From contig JABAQQ010000022.1 of assembly GCA_019187225.1 (NCBI GenBank), forward strand, positions 21,011 to 85,010: a DNA stretch of 64,000 nt. Reading direction: 5' to 3'. Numbering within the stretch: the stretch's first letter is position 1; each line of letters opens with the position of its first letter. This document shows, piece after piece, positions 22,953 to 30,862 of this stretch. The notes below the pieces were generated by a model, which saw only the letters and a program-made list of their open reading frames with translations, did not search any database and was not told the DNA's origin. Origin of the DNA: Saprospiraceae bacterium (GTDB lineage Bacteria; Bacteroidota; Bacteroidia; Chitinophagales; Saprospiraceae). The position numbers and the translations under genes are program-made.

Positions 22953-23326
22953 AAAATCCGTCGCCTTTCCACCGAGTTTATCTCCCCATCGTACCGATTT
23001 TCATTCACCCAAAACGCATATTCTTCTTTGCTGTCCACTTTTAACGCCAGCACGTTTTCGTCAAAAAAACCTTGCTTGAACAGGTGACTCGTGTCTTTTT
23101 GGTCAATCAAAATCGAATTGTTTCTCAAATACTCCCACTTGGCTTTTTCCACTTTTCCATTCCTCGAAATCAAAAGTTCGTTGTTACTGCGAAAAATGAA
23201 AACCGTTTTTGAATTCTCCAACTCATCCAAAACGACCCAATGCTGGTTGGTCAACAAGGTCAGGTTGTCCAGTTTCTGGCTGAACCTCTGGAGTTTCGGA
23301 ATGATGTCGGCGATGTAGGTTTTCAT
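22949..23326 (-). CDS. Unknown 125-residue protein
   Basis: The N-terminal helix MKTYIADIIPKLQRFSQKLD is followed by a beta-rich region: QHWVVLDELENSKTVFIFRS, ELLISRNGKVEKAKWEYL, SILIDQKDTSHLFKQGFFDE and NVLALKVDSKEEYAFWVNEN. It has no signal peptide and no recognised domain. From memory, similar short proteins occur in Bacteroidota without assigned function. It starts 14 bp after nuoC and overlaps a membrane-peptide gene by 4 bp. Function is unknown; a TA or anti-phage pair is conceivable but unsupported. Confidence 0.6.
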   Translation of the reverse strand: MKTYIADIIPKLQRFSQKLDNLTLLTNQHWVVLDELENSKTVFIFRSNNELLISRNGKVEKAKWEYLRNNSILIDQKDTSHLFKQGFFDENVLALKVDSKEEYAFWVNENRYDGEINSVERRRIF

Positions 23327-23340
23327 GTGTTTTCAATTTT

Positions 23341-23874
23341 TCAATCAAACTCCCTCCCCTCATGCCCCTGTCTCCCAAAAAACCTATCATCCTTGTCCGT
23401 CCGTGTGCCGTCTTCCAGCCGGTACTCCTTGCGCATCGGGAACACGTCGAGGTCGTCCACGTTGAGGATACGGCGCAGGTCGGGGTGGCCGGTGAAAATA
23501 ATGCCGAAAAAGTCGTATTCCTGCCGTTCCATCCAGTTGGCCGTTGGCCAGAGCGTTGTGGCGGTGGGCACATGGGGATCGGCGACGGGGAAAAAGATCT
23601 TCAAGCGGAGGCGGCGATTTTGCGGCCAGTTGTGCAAGTGGTAGATCACGCCCAGTTCGCGTCCCGCCGAGTCGGGATAGTGAATGCCGCAGAGCGAGGT
23701 GAGGAAGTGATAGTTCAAATACTCGTCGTCGCGTAAAAATTGCAGCAGATCAGCCACTTGCTCACGCGTTGTTTCGATGTTCAGAATCCCGTCGCGGGCT
23801 ACGTCGTTTGCAACGACCGAGCCGGGAAGTCGCTGTTCGATGCGGGCGAGGATATGTTCGTTGGTAAGTTCCAT
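23341..23874 (-). CDS. nuoC: NADH-quinone oxidoreductase subunit C
   Basis: This 177-residue, 30-kDa-type structural subunit of the peripheral arm of complex I is a separate gene and is not fused to nuoD. The family signature is clear: TANWMERQEYDFFGIIFTGH, followed by PDLRRILNVDDL and FPMRKEYRLEDGTR. It begins 12 bases after a large hairpin in the nuoB-nuoC spacer. Confidence 0.96.
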   Translation of the reverse strand: MELTNEHILARIEQRLPGSVVANDVARDGILNIETTREQVADLLQFLRDDEYLNYHFLTSLCGIHYPDSAGRELGVIYHLHNWPQNRRLRLKIFFPVADPHVPTATTLWPTANWMERQEYDFFGIIFTGHPDLRRILNVDDLDVFPMRKEYRLEDGTRTDKDDRFFGRQGHEGREFD

Positions 23875-23886
23875 AAATGGTTGACG

Positions 23887-23951
23887 GGTTAACGGGTTTT
23901 GGGTTAACGGGTTATCAGGTTCATTTCCCGTTAACCCGAAACCCGTTAACC
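23887..23951. repeat. 25-bp inverted repeat between nuoB and nuoC
   Basis: Arms 23887-23911 and 23927-23951 pair over 25 bp with one G-T pair and a 15-base loop. Each arm contains the word GGGTTAACGGG (or its complement CCCGTTAACCC) twice. It lies 6 bases downstream of the nuoB stop with no T-run, so it is more likely an RNA stability or processing element than a terminator. Confidence 0.9.
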
Positions 23952-23957
23952 TTGTAT

Positions 23958-24497
23958 TTATCCAATTTGATATTTCTCCAAAAGGTGCTGGTACTCCGGT
24001 GAATGGCGTCGGCGCAGGGGTTCGTGTTTCACCAGTTCCTGGATTTTCATTACGCCGTCAATGATCTGCTCCGGGCGCGGTGGGCAACCGGGTACGTATA
24101 CGTCGACCGGAATGACCTTGTCAATCCCCTGCAATACCGAGTAGGTGTCGAAGATGCCGCCCGAACTGGCACAGGCGCCGACGGCGATGACCCACTTCGG
24201 CTCGGCCATTTGGGTATACACCTGTTTGAGTACCGGTCCCATTTTTTTGGCAATGGTTCCCATCACCATGAGCAGATCGGACTGACGTGGCGAAAAGGAG
24301 AGTCGCTCCATGCCAAAACGCGCCAGGTCGTAGTTGGTACCCATAGTTGCCATGAACTCGATGCCACAGCACGAGGTGGCGAATGGCAAAGGCCAGATGG
24401 AATTGGAACGCGCCAATCCCAGCGCTTTTTCAACCGTTGTAAGTTGGTAGCCTTCACCGATGTATCCTTCAAGCACTTCAGCTTTTGTAATACCCAT
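23958..24497 (-). CDS. nuoB: NADH-quinone oxidoreductase subunit B
   Basis: This 179-residue subunit carries [4Fe-4S] cluster N2, the last electron carrier before quinone. The ligand pattern is intact: PFATSCCGIEFMATMGTNYD (tandem Cys), VIAVGACASSGGIFDTY and VYVPGCPPRPEQIIDG. Length and composition are typical. The 84-bp spacer to nuoA contains a 9-bp inverted repeat (AGTTATGAG / CTCATAACT) and no gene. Confidence 0.97.
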   Translation of the reverse strand: MGITKAEVLEGYIGEGYQLTTVEKALGLARSNSIWPLPFATSCCGIEFMATMGTNYDLARFGMERLSFSPRQSDLLMVMGTIAKKMGPVLKQVYTQMAEPKWVIAVGACASSGGIFDTYSVLQGIDKVIPVDVYVPGCPPRPEQIIDGVMKIQELVKHEPLRRRHSPEYQHLLEKYQIG

Positions 24498-24581
24498 AAT
24501 CGAAGTGATGAGTTTTGCGTTAAGTTTAAGTTATGAGATTAGAAAAAGCATAGCTTGGCACTCATAACTCATATTTAAAAA

Positions 24582-24944
24582 CTATTTTTCCCATTCAAAT
24601 GCGCCTTTGCGCAATACGTAGTAAAATCCGACGAGAAAGACGCCCACAAACATCAGGACGGCCAGGAAGCCTTCCATACCCATTTCCCTGAAGTTGACGG
24701 CGTAGGGGTAGAAGAAAATCACCTCCACGTCGAACAAAACGAACAAAATGGCTGTCATCAGATATTTGATGGAAACGGGGAAGCGGGCATTGCCTTGCGA
24801 AGCGATGCCGCTTTCAAAATTTTCTCCTTTTTTGGCGCTCATGCGGCGAGGGCCGATGCGCGGTACCACGATCAGTACAAAGGCTACGAAGCCAAGGGCG
24901 ACAAGCGACTGCAGAATGACGGGTAAATATCCTGACGGTTCCAT
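24582..24944 (-). CDS. nuoA: NADH-quinone oxidoreductase subunit A
   Basis: This 120-residue membrane subunit of complex I (ND3 homologue) is the first gene of the operon. The start MEPSGYLPVILQSLVALGFV at 24942-24944 is chosen; longer in-frame extensions lack family similarity and pass upstream of the promoter box. Three helices are visible. The conserved loop reads GENFESGIASQGNARFPVS, where other families have a cysteine in place of the Ile-Ala-Ser. DVEVIFFYPYAVNF carries the membrane acidic residues. Confidence 0.95.
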   Translation of the reverse strand: MEPSGYLPVILQSLVALGFVAFVLIVVPRIGPRRMSAKKGENFESGIASQGNARFPVSIKYLMTAILFVLFDVEVIFFYPYAVNFREMGMEGFLAVLMFVGVFLVGFYYVLRKGAFEWEK

Positions 24945-25040
24945 AACAATTAACAGTTCTCGGTGAAACGCTCCAAAAGTGATTCGGTTTGCCAAAAAGT
25001 GCGGAAAAAAACTCCCTGAAGCGTGTTTTTTAACTGGCGG

Positions 25041-25048
25041 CAAAGGTA
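25041..25048 (-). promoter_or_regulatory. Bacteroidota -7 box (TACCTTTG), likely nuo operon promoter
   Basis: The minus strand reads TACCTTTG, matching TAnnTTTG. A TTG lies 13 bases further upstream, and TTTG-type -33 candidates occur in the same A/T-rich stretch. The distance to the nuoA start is about 97 bases. It is the only good box between the divergent gene at 25241 and nuoA. Confidence 0.55.
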
Positions 25049-25201
25049 TCATTATTCGTTTCAACTTTTTGAAAACAAACTTGTCTGAAATGGGACGTCG
25101 CTTTTTAAAATCAGTATAAATACCGGCGCAGGCAACCAGAAATTCCACTGTATTCGTCTTAAGTTGGCAAGGCTTGTGCTTTTTCGTCCGAAACAAACGC
25201 C

Positions 25202-25209
25202 TACTTTTG
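25202..25209 (+). promoter_or_regulatory. Bacteroidota -7 box (TACTTTTG) for the DUF4249-like gene
   Basis: This is an exact TAnnTTTG match 31 bases before the ATG at 25241. A CTTG lies about 25 bases upstream of the box. Together with the box at 25041 it makes the 24945-25240 interval a divergent promoter region. Confidence 0.55.
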
Positions 25210-25240
25210 CCGCTGCTTCGATTTTGTCAAACACTTATTA

Positions 25241-26272
25241 ATGAAAAAACTACTCTTTTTACTGCCGTTGTGGATGCTTTTCCTGGCAGCTTGTTCCAAT
25301 GATTTCGACGTGGCTGCTCCGTGGAAAGAAATACCGGTCGCGTATGGTATTTTATCTCCTGCCGACTCGGCGCATTACATACGCGTGGAAAAGGCCTTTT
25401 TGGATCCTGAAACGAGTGCGCTTGTCATCGCCCAGATCCCCGACTCCATCTATTATCCCGAAAATGCCATTGCTGTTTACCTGCAGCGTGTGAACGGCGG
25501 CCAGTTGTACCAGATGCACCGGGTGAACGGCGCCGCAGAAGGTTATCCCAGAAAAGACGGAATATTTGCTTCCCAACCCAACTGGCTGTATAAAATCAAA
25601 CCGGACGAACTCGACAGTTTGAAAAAAGGCGAGAAATACCGCCTGGTGATCAAGCGCGCCGATGGAAAACCTGATGTGACCGCTGAGACGTCCATCCCGA
25701 AAGATTTTATCTTCAGGGATCCCAGTCCCCTCGATAATCCATTAGTAATGGGTTTTCTGCCCGATTTGCCGACCTATATTGAATGGCGCGGCGATGAAAA
25801 CGGCGTTTATTACAATGTCAATCTTGTGATTCGTTACCGGGAAAATTATCCCGACGGTTCGGTCGTTCACGACACAGTCGTATGGCAGGCAGCCAAAAAT
25901 ATTCAGCGCACCGATGTGCCGGTGGCGGGAGGGCTTTATAAAGGGCAAGTATCCTTGCCCGGAGAAAGTTTTTACCGCTTTCTGAACGAAAACATTGCCT
26001 CCGGCGCAAATCCTCCGGAGCGGCGTTTCGTCGGAATAGACTTCGTACTTACCGGGGGCGGTAAAGAGATCCGGGATTACTTAGAAACGGCTGCGGCCAA
26101 CTCCGGAATAACCGGCGCTGAAGTATTTCCCAATTATACCAATCTTTCGGAGGGATTCGGCCTGCTCTCCGCAAAAAATACCAACATTTTGAATGATATC
26201 AGGTTGACAAACAAAACGGTGGAAGAGGTACAAAAGAACCCACTCACGTCGCACCTGAATTTCCGCTTTTAG
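25241..26272 (+). CDS. DUF4249-like exported lipoprotein
   Basis: This 343-residue protein has a clear lipoprotein signal peptide (MKKLLFLLPLWMLFLAACSN). The body is beta-rich: EIPVAYGILSPADSAHYIRV, GEKYRLVIKRADGKPDVTAE and SHLNFRF at the end. The overall plan resembles Bacteroidota DUF4249-type outer-membrane-associated lipoproteins, which often accompany TonB-dependent transporters; no such transporter is visible here. A strong terminator follows 27 bp after the stop, so the gene is probably transcribed alone. The family assignment is tentative, but export and lipidation are well supported. Confidence 0.6.
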   Translation: MKKLLFLLPLWMLFLAACSNDFDVAAPWKEIPVAYGILSPADSAHYIRVEKAFLDPETSALVIAQIPDSIYYPENAIAVYLQRVNGGQLYQMHRVNGAAEGYPRKDGIFASQPNWLYKIKPDELDSLKKGEKYRLVIKRADGKPDVTAETSIPKDFIFRDPSPLDNPLVMGFLPDLPTYIEWRGDENGVYYNVNLVIRYRENYPDGSVVHDTVVWQAAKNIQRTDVPVAGGLYKGQVSLPGESFYRFLNENIASGANPPERRFVGIDFVLTGGGKEIRDYLETAAANSGITGAEVFPNYTNLSEGFGLLSAKNTNILNDIRLTNKTVEEVQKNPLTSHLNFRF

Positions 26273-26298
26273 GTATTTCACACCGTTGGTTTTTCAAA

Positions 26299-26339
26299 AA
26301 GAGCCGGACCATCAGAAACGAGACCCGGCTCTTTTTTTG
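26299..26339 (+). terminator. Rho-independent terminator after the lipoprotein gene
   Basis: A 9-bp stem (AAGAGCCGG / CCGGCTCTT) with a 17-base loop is followed by seven T. It lies 27 bases after the stop of the gene at 25241-26272. Confidence 0.85.
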
Positions 26340-26837
26340 TCGCCAAAACGGCATTTTTCGGCTTTAAAACAAAAAATTTGTGAAAAAACAATCGCAATAA
26401 ACAGATGTTTTCACTCACAAAAACAATTTATTTTCGTATAGATTTATTGAACTAATAAATTGATAATCAGTTTTATATTTTATTTAGCAATAAAATTATA
26501 ATTATAAAATAAATTCACAACGCCTAAAAAATGTCATTGGCAGAACGAACTACCCGTTGCACTTTTGTACCGTGAACGGTGGTAGTAAAAGAATTGCCGC
26601 CAAGAGATATGTTCATGGGATTATACAAATTCAGGTGAAAAAGCAAGTCCTTCCCGAAGAGTTGGGAGGACTTGCTGAACCTGAAAACATGCATTGAACG
26701 AATTGTTAAGGCCTGATTTTTGGCAACATAAAGATATGTGAACCGTTTATTTGTCGTGCATCTTGCAAAAGTTGCCCTTCGCCTCAAAACTCCTCCACAC
26801 GAAATGTTCATGGGATTATAATTTGTTGTTTTACAAG
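26340..26837. other. A/T-rich non-coding stretch with duplicated 17-mer
   Basis: No convincing gene is present. The 17-mer ATGTTCATGGGATTATA occurs at 26609-26625 and again at 26804-26820. On the minus strand each copy opens a frame beginning MNIS followed by Gly-Gly (MNISLGGNSFTTTVHGTKVQ in one, MNISCGGVLRRR in the other), so the two may be diverged copies of one small element. Between them lies a hairpin (AGCAAGTCC / GGACTTGCT, 26642-26676). A strong plus-strand terminator follows at 26838 with no plus-strand gene before it, so a small RNA is possible. Confidence 0.35.
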
Positions 26838-26864
26838 CCGCGCCAAAAGAGGCGCGGTTTTTTT
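26838..26864 (+). terminator. Rho-independent terminator without an obvious gene
   Basis: A 7-bp G/C stem (CCGCGCC / GGCGCGG) with a 6-base loop is followed by seven T. The nearest upstream plus-strand gene already has its own terminator at 26299, so this one may end an unannotated RNA. Confidence 0.8.
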
Positions 26865-26923
26865 ATTTTAAGCCCATACCTTTCGCACGACTCTCACACC
26901 TCTCACGTCTACCTCTCTCACAC

Positions 26924-27742
26924 ATGTCAGCATCTACCGGCGAAATCAAGCGCATCACGACCCACGTGATCCAATCCATGAAAACGCGTGGCGAAAAGAT
27001 TGCCATGCTTACAGCCTATGATTATTCCATGGCCCGAATGCTCGATGAAGCGGGTGTTGACATCCTGCTTGTCGGCGACTCCGCTTCCAATGTGATGGCG
27101 GGGCACGAAACCACCCTTCCCATTACGCTCGACCAGATGATCTACCACGCCCAATCCGTCGTACGTGCCGTGAAGCGCTCCATGGTGGTGGTGGATTTAC
27201 CCTTTGGCAGTTACCAATCCAACCCCGAAGTTGCCTTATCGAGCGCCATCCGTGTGATGAAGGAATCGGGCGCGCATGCCATCAAACTGGAAGGTGGCGC
27301 AGAAGTGGAGAAGTCCATCAAACGCATCCTGATGGCCGGTATTCCGGTGATGGGTCACCTGGGACTTACGCCGCAGAGTATTTATAAATTCGGCACTTAT
27401 ACGGTGCGCGCAAAGGAAGAAGCGGAAGCGCAAAAACTCCGGGAGGATGCAAAACTGCTCGAAAACCTGGGTTGCTTTGCCATTGTTCTGGAAAAAATAC
27501 CCGCCCAACTGGCCAAAGAGGTGTCAGAGAACCTGGAAATCCCGACCATCGGTATTGGGGCAGGCAAATATGCCGACGGACAGGTGTTGGTAACGCACGA
27601 CATGCTCGGCATTACCAAGGACTTCAAACCGCGTTTTCTCCGGAGGTATCTCGATCTGTTCGAGGAAGTGGTGGATGCTACCAAACAATATATCACTGAC
27701 GTAAAGTCCATGGATTTTCCAAACGATTCTGAACAATATTAA
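26924..27742 (+). CDS. panB: 3-methyl-2-oxobutanoate hydroxymethyltransferase
   Basis: This 272-residue cytoplasmic enzyme converts 3-methyl-2-oxobutanoate and methylenetetrahydrofolate to ketopantoate, the first committed step to pantothenate and CoA. Family blocks are complete: [85 protein letters not shown] and [18 protein letters not shown], with the metal-binding acids (Asp, Glu) in place. The length is normal. A partial promoter match (TACCTTTC) lies about 47 bases upstream. mltG follows with its own promoter. Confidence 0.96.
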   Translation: MSASTGEIKRITTHVIQSMKTRGEKIAMLTAYDYSMARMLDEAGVDILLVGDSASNVMAGHETTLPITLDQMIYHAQSVVRAVKRSMVVVDLPFGSYQSNPEVALSSAIRVMKESGAHAIKLEGGAEVEKSIKRILMAGIPVMGHLGLTPQSIYKFGTYTVRAKEEAEAQKLREDAKLLENLGCFAIVLEKIPAQLAKEVSENLEIPTIGIGAGKYADGQVLVTHDMLGITKDFKPRFLRRYLDLFEEVVDATKQYITDVKSMDFPNDSEQY

Positions 27743-27811
27743 CCCGTCGCCGAACGTATTGTCTGCAAAATAGTCATTCGACTGACGCAATGAAATCTGT
27801 GCAAAGGCTCC

Positions 27812-27819
27812 TACTTTTG
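27812..27819 (+). promoter_or_regulatory. Bacteroidota -7 box (TACTTTTG) before mltG
   Basis: This is an exact TAnnTTTG match between panB and mltG, 88 bases before the preferred mltG start at 27908 and 28 bases before an alternative ATG at 27848. Confidence 0.5.
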
Positions 27820-27907
27820 CGCAGTTTTTTTATTCGTTCTGTCCCCTATGACGACAATCATTTCAATTGTTCCACCATGTCAAACCCGTAATGAACGGGT
27901 AAAAAGT

Positions 27908-28957
27908 ATGAATCCGCAAAAATCATCGCTCTGGAAATACCTCCTTGTTTTTATTGCCGCCGCAGTTCTTGCGGGCGCCTTTTTTGCCTGGCAGCCATTG
28001 AGGGCCATCTATTTTTCGGGGGTTCCGAAAAAGGTGGAAGAACAATATGTCTGTATTCCCACAGGTTCCACTTTCGAAGAAGTGGTAGCCATCTTGAAAA
28101 TGGGGGGATTTATCTCCAGCGAAGCGGATTTTCGATGGCTTGCGGAAAAAATGAATTACAGAAAGGCGAAAATGCGATCGGGCCGCTTCGAAGTGAAGCC
28201 GGGATGGAGCAACCGGGAACTGATCCAGCATTTGCGCAACGGCGAACAGGCGCCTGTGAAAGTGATACTGAACAATGAACGCCTGCCCGAAGAGGTGGCG
28301 GGTGCAGTGGCGCGGTTCATCGAAGCCGATTCCCTTTCCTTGCTGAATACCTTCCGCAACCCGGCATTCCTCCGTGAAATCGGTTATACACCTGAGACCA
28401 TACTCACGGCTTTTATTCCGAATACGTACGAAATGTATTGGAACACGGATGCGCAGGGTTTTGTGCGGCGCATGCTCAAGGAACACGATGCCTTCTGGAG
28501 CAAAAACAACCGGCGGATGAAAGCCGGGGCACTCGGCTTGACAGAGACGGAAGTGTATATATTGGCGTCTATCGTTGAGCGCGAAACCAATGCCAACCCG
28601 GAGAAACCCACCATCGCGGGCGTGTATCTCAACCGCCTGAAAATCGGGATGAAACTGCAGGCCGATCCGACCTCCGTATTTGCCACCCGCGACTTCGCCA
28701 CCCGCCGCGTGACGGAGTATCACACGTCCTTCGACTCGCCTTACAATACCTATGTCTACAAAGGTTTGCCGCCCGGCCCGATCAGCATGGCTTCCATTCC
28801 CAGTCTCGATGCGGTGCTGAATCCCGCACAACACAAGTATCTGTATTTCTGCGCTAGACCGGACGAATCGGGCACCCATTCTTTTGCCGAGACCTTTGCA
28901 GCCCATAAGGTAAACGCCGAACGTTTTCAGACCTATGTAAGGCAAAAAGGTTTATGA
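27908..28957 (+). CDS. mltG: Endolytic transglycosylase MltG
   Basis: This inner-membrane enzyme of about 349 residues cleaves nascent peptidoglycan strands and so limits glycan length. The start MNPQKSSLWKYLLVFIAAAV at 27908 gives one N-terminal membrane anchor; a start 20 codons earlier is possible. A LysM-like region precedes the YceG/MltG domain. The catalytic glutamate is in VYILASIVERETNANPEKPT, and the other family blocks are AFIPNTYEMYWNT, LQADPTSVFA and SFDSPYNTYVYKGLPPGPIS. All active-site motifs are present. It is probably transcribed from the box at 27812. Confidence 0.93.
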   Translation: MNPQKSSLWKYLLVFIAAAVLAGAFFAWQPLRAIYFSGVPKKVEEQYVCIPTGSTFEEVVAILKMGGFISSEADFRWLAEKMNYRKAKMRSGRFEVKPGWSNRELIQHLRNGEQAPVKVILNNERLPEEVAGAVARFIEADSLSLLNTFRNPAFLREIGYTPETILTAFIPNTYEMYWNTDAQGFVRRMLKEHDAFWSKNNRRMKAGALGLTETEVYILASIVERETNANPEKPTIAGVYLNRLKIGMKLQADPTSVFATRDFATRRVTEYHTSFDSPYNTYVYKGLPPGPISMASIPSLDAVLNPAQHKYLYFCARPDESGTHSFAETFAAHKVNAERFQTYVRQKGL

Positions 28958-29380
28958 GCGGCAGGCCGGCGTGATGATTTTTTTTCCAGTCGTGAAACAA
29001 AAACAACTGCCTTGCCGTATTAAGGGGCAATTAGTTTAATCCGCTTCATTCTTCATCATTCAAAACACGTATTCATGTCCAGAACTTTTCAGGGGCAGGA
29101 GGGCTCCTATGCCTCTCCCACTCACCCGCCCGCTGCCGGGCTGTTTTTCTTTTGCAGCTTTCTGCTGCTGATCCTGCTTCCTGCATCCGCTTATTTCGAA
29201 ATTTGCGCTACTGCCTGTCTGAACGGCGACCCGCCCGCTGCAAACGTGCTTCAGCACGGTGGGGTGAGCGTGCAGCCATATCACCGCCTTCCATCCCAGG
29301 ATCCGGAACGGACCGTTCCACGCGAATGGCATCTCTCAGGGAAGGAAATTGCCGTCGGAGGCAATTCAAAAGATTGATTT
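28958..29380. other. Intergenic stretch, no convincing gene
   Basis: A plus-strand frame at 29075-29377 (100 codons) has one hydrophobic segment (LFFFCSFLLLILLPASAYF), but its composition is not gene-like and the second half has no recognisable structure. An overlapping minus-strand frame is no better. I see no terminator, repeat or RNA here. Confidence 0.3.
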
Positions 29381-30628
29381 TCAGGGTTTTTCTGCAACAA
29401 ATTCATTGTAACCTTTGATCAGCGACTGATACAACAGTTTGCCCTGGACGGCGTAACCTGCTTTCGAAAAATGCACGGAATCGGAGGACATCAAACCATT
29501 TGTTTTCCAGTTTTGCGCGGAGTTTTCGCCGCCGGAAAAATGGTGCAAATCCCACAGGGCATAACCTTTGTCGCGGGCAAATTTGCGGATGACGGCGCTT
29601 ACTTCAGCCATGTTCGGATTAAAACTCCTTCCATGGCGCAGATAGGAATCGGCAGGAGTAGTGAGCATGATCAGCGCGTTGGGCGCGTTTTCCTGCAGGC
29701 TTTCGATCAAATTCTGGATGCTTCGGCGCAGGAAAGCCGGGTCGGTCCTGCCCTGCGCTTCATTGGTGCCGCAGGAAAGAATGATCAGGTCAGGCGCCAG
29801 TTCGGCCACTTGTCTGGAGAAGTATTTTGCCCGAACGAAATCCTGGTATTTCGCACCATTGACGCCGATGGAGTGGTATACCACGCCGGACAATTCATTT
29901 TCCAAAGCGATGCCGTCGAGGGTGAGCCGTTTTTGCTGACTGGTCAGTTTGCGCGCCCGCACTGTCGCCTGGTCCACCGGCCGATCGAAGTAATACGACT
30001 GCGCGTACTGGTCTTCTATAAACAATTCCGCCTTTTGTCCCGACACTTCGTCGAGTACTTCAAGGTCGTATTCATAACCCGTTTTGTGCTGAAAAACGGT
30101 GACTTTGGTGAACAGACGTGTTTCGGAAGTCGCCGTATCGCGCAGCCGTAAAGTGAGTTCGGCGTTCAGGTTGGTAGTTTGGATCGAAAAGCCGGAGATG
30201 CCGAACGGCGTTTCGGTGGCCAAAACCCGCTGGCAATTGGAGCCGATCCAGCGGGTATTCGTTTCCACGAGATAGTCTTTCGGGCCGTTGGAACTCGCCA
30301 GCCGGTAGGGGAAAACCATTCCGCGCCCGGCATCACCAAATGCATTCTGGAGGCGGGCACGGACTTCGCGGGTGAGAAAATTGCCCAAAATATGCGAGTC
30401 GCCAATGTGAACGATGCTGACTTTATGACCACCGCGAATGCGTTGCTCGTACAGTTTTTGAAAAAATGGCTCTAAATAGCCCGCTTGCTCTATCTGGTTG
30501 TCATCCTGCCGGAAAAAGTCATAATTCACCGTATCCTTATCGGTGATTTCAACCTGTGGCGGGCGGAACTGCGACTGGCACTGACCGATGAACAATGTCA
30601 GAAAAGCCAGGCAGGCCATGAGGCGCAT
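29381..30628 (-). CDS. SGNH/GDSL hydrolase family lipoprotein
   Basis: This protein of about 415 residues has a lipoprotein-type signal (MRLMACLAFLTLFIGQCQSQ). Family blocks are IVHIGDSHILGNFLTR (block I with the nucleophile Ser), YHSIGVNGAKYQDF (Gly), LIILSCGTNEAQGRTDP (Asn) and LMSSDSVHFSKAGYAVQ (the Asp and His of the triad). Such proteins de-esterify or O-acetylate surface glycans; in Bacteroidota they often sit next to an MBOAT acyltransferase, which is not present here. Its neighbour at 30863-32308 is a second member of the same superfamily. A longer start at 30670 is less likely because it precedes the signal peptide. Confidence 0.82.
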   Translation of the reverse strand: MRLMACLAFLTLFIGQCQSQFRPPQVEITDKDTVNYDFFRQDDNQIEQAGYLEPFFQKLYEQRIRGGHKVSIVHIGDSHILGNFLTREVRARLQNAFGDAGRGMVFPYRLASSNGPKDYLVETNTRWIGSNCQRVLATETPFGISGFSIQTTNLNAELTLRLRDTATSETRLFTKVTVFQHKTGYEYDLEVLDEVSGQKAELFIEDQYAQSYYFDRPVDQATVRARKLTSQQKRLTLDGIALENELSGVVYHSIGVNGAKYQDFVRAKYFSRQVAELAPDLIILSCGTNEAQGRTDPAFLRRSIQNLIESLQENAPNALIMLTTPADSYLRHGRSFNPNMAEVSAVIRKFARDKGYALWDLHHFSGGENSAQNWKTNGLMSSDSVHFSKAGYAVQGKLLYQSLIKGYNEFVAEKP

Positions 30629-30670
30629 ACGGGTAGACTGGGGTGGGGGAAGGAGTAAAAAAATGCGCAT

Positions 30671-30862
30671 AATGTCTCAGCCGGATTTTTCCTGAAATGG
30701 CTTAATCGTGCCAAAATCCCAAGAATTATCGAAAACGGCAAACACCACTTTTTTATACGTGCCAATAAGTGATTGATTGCCAATGAAATGAATCTCTAAA
30801 ATTTCTTCGGTTCCGGCAGGGCCAATGTTAAAAACGCCGTATTTCCGGCACCTGCCGTCAGA
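30671..30862 (-). other. Open frame continuing past the upstream stop
   Basis: Directly after the stop of the upstream SGNH gene the same frame stays open for about 61 codons to a TGA at 30677-30679. It reads protein-like text such as GVFNIGPAGTEEILEIHFIG and then VFAVFDNSWDFGTIKPFQ. It has no start codon of its own near the beginning. It could be a former C-terminal extension cut off by a stop mutation, or chance. Confidence 0.3.

Noticed and set aside
29075-29377. 100-codon plus-strand frame with a hydrophobic segment
   Set aside because: No family, poor composition and no promoter or ribosome-binding support. It is mentioned only as intergenic content.
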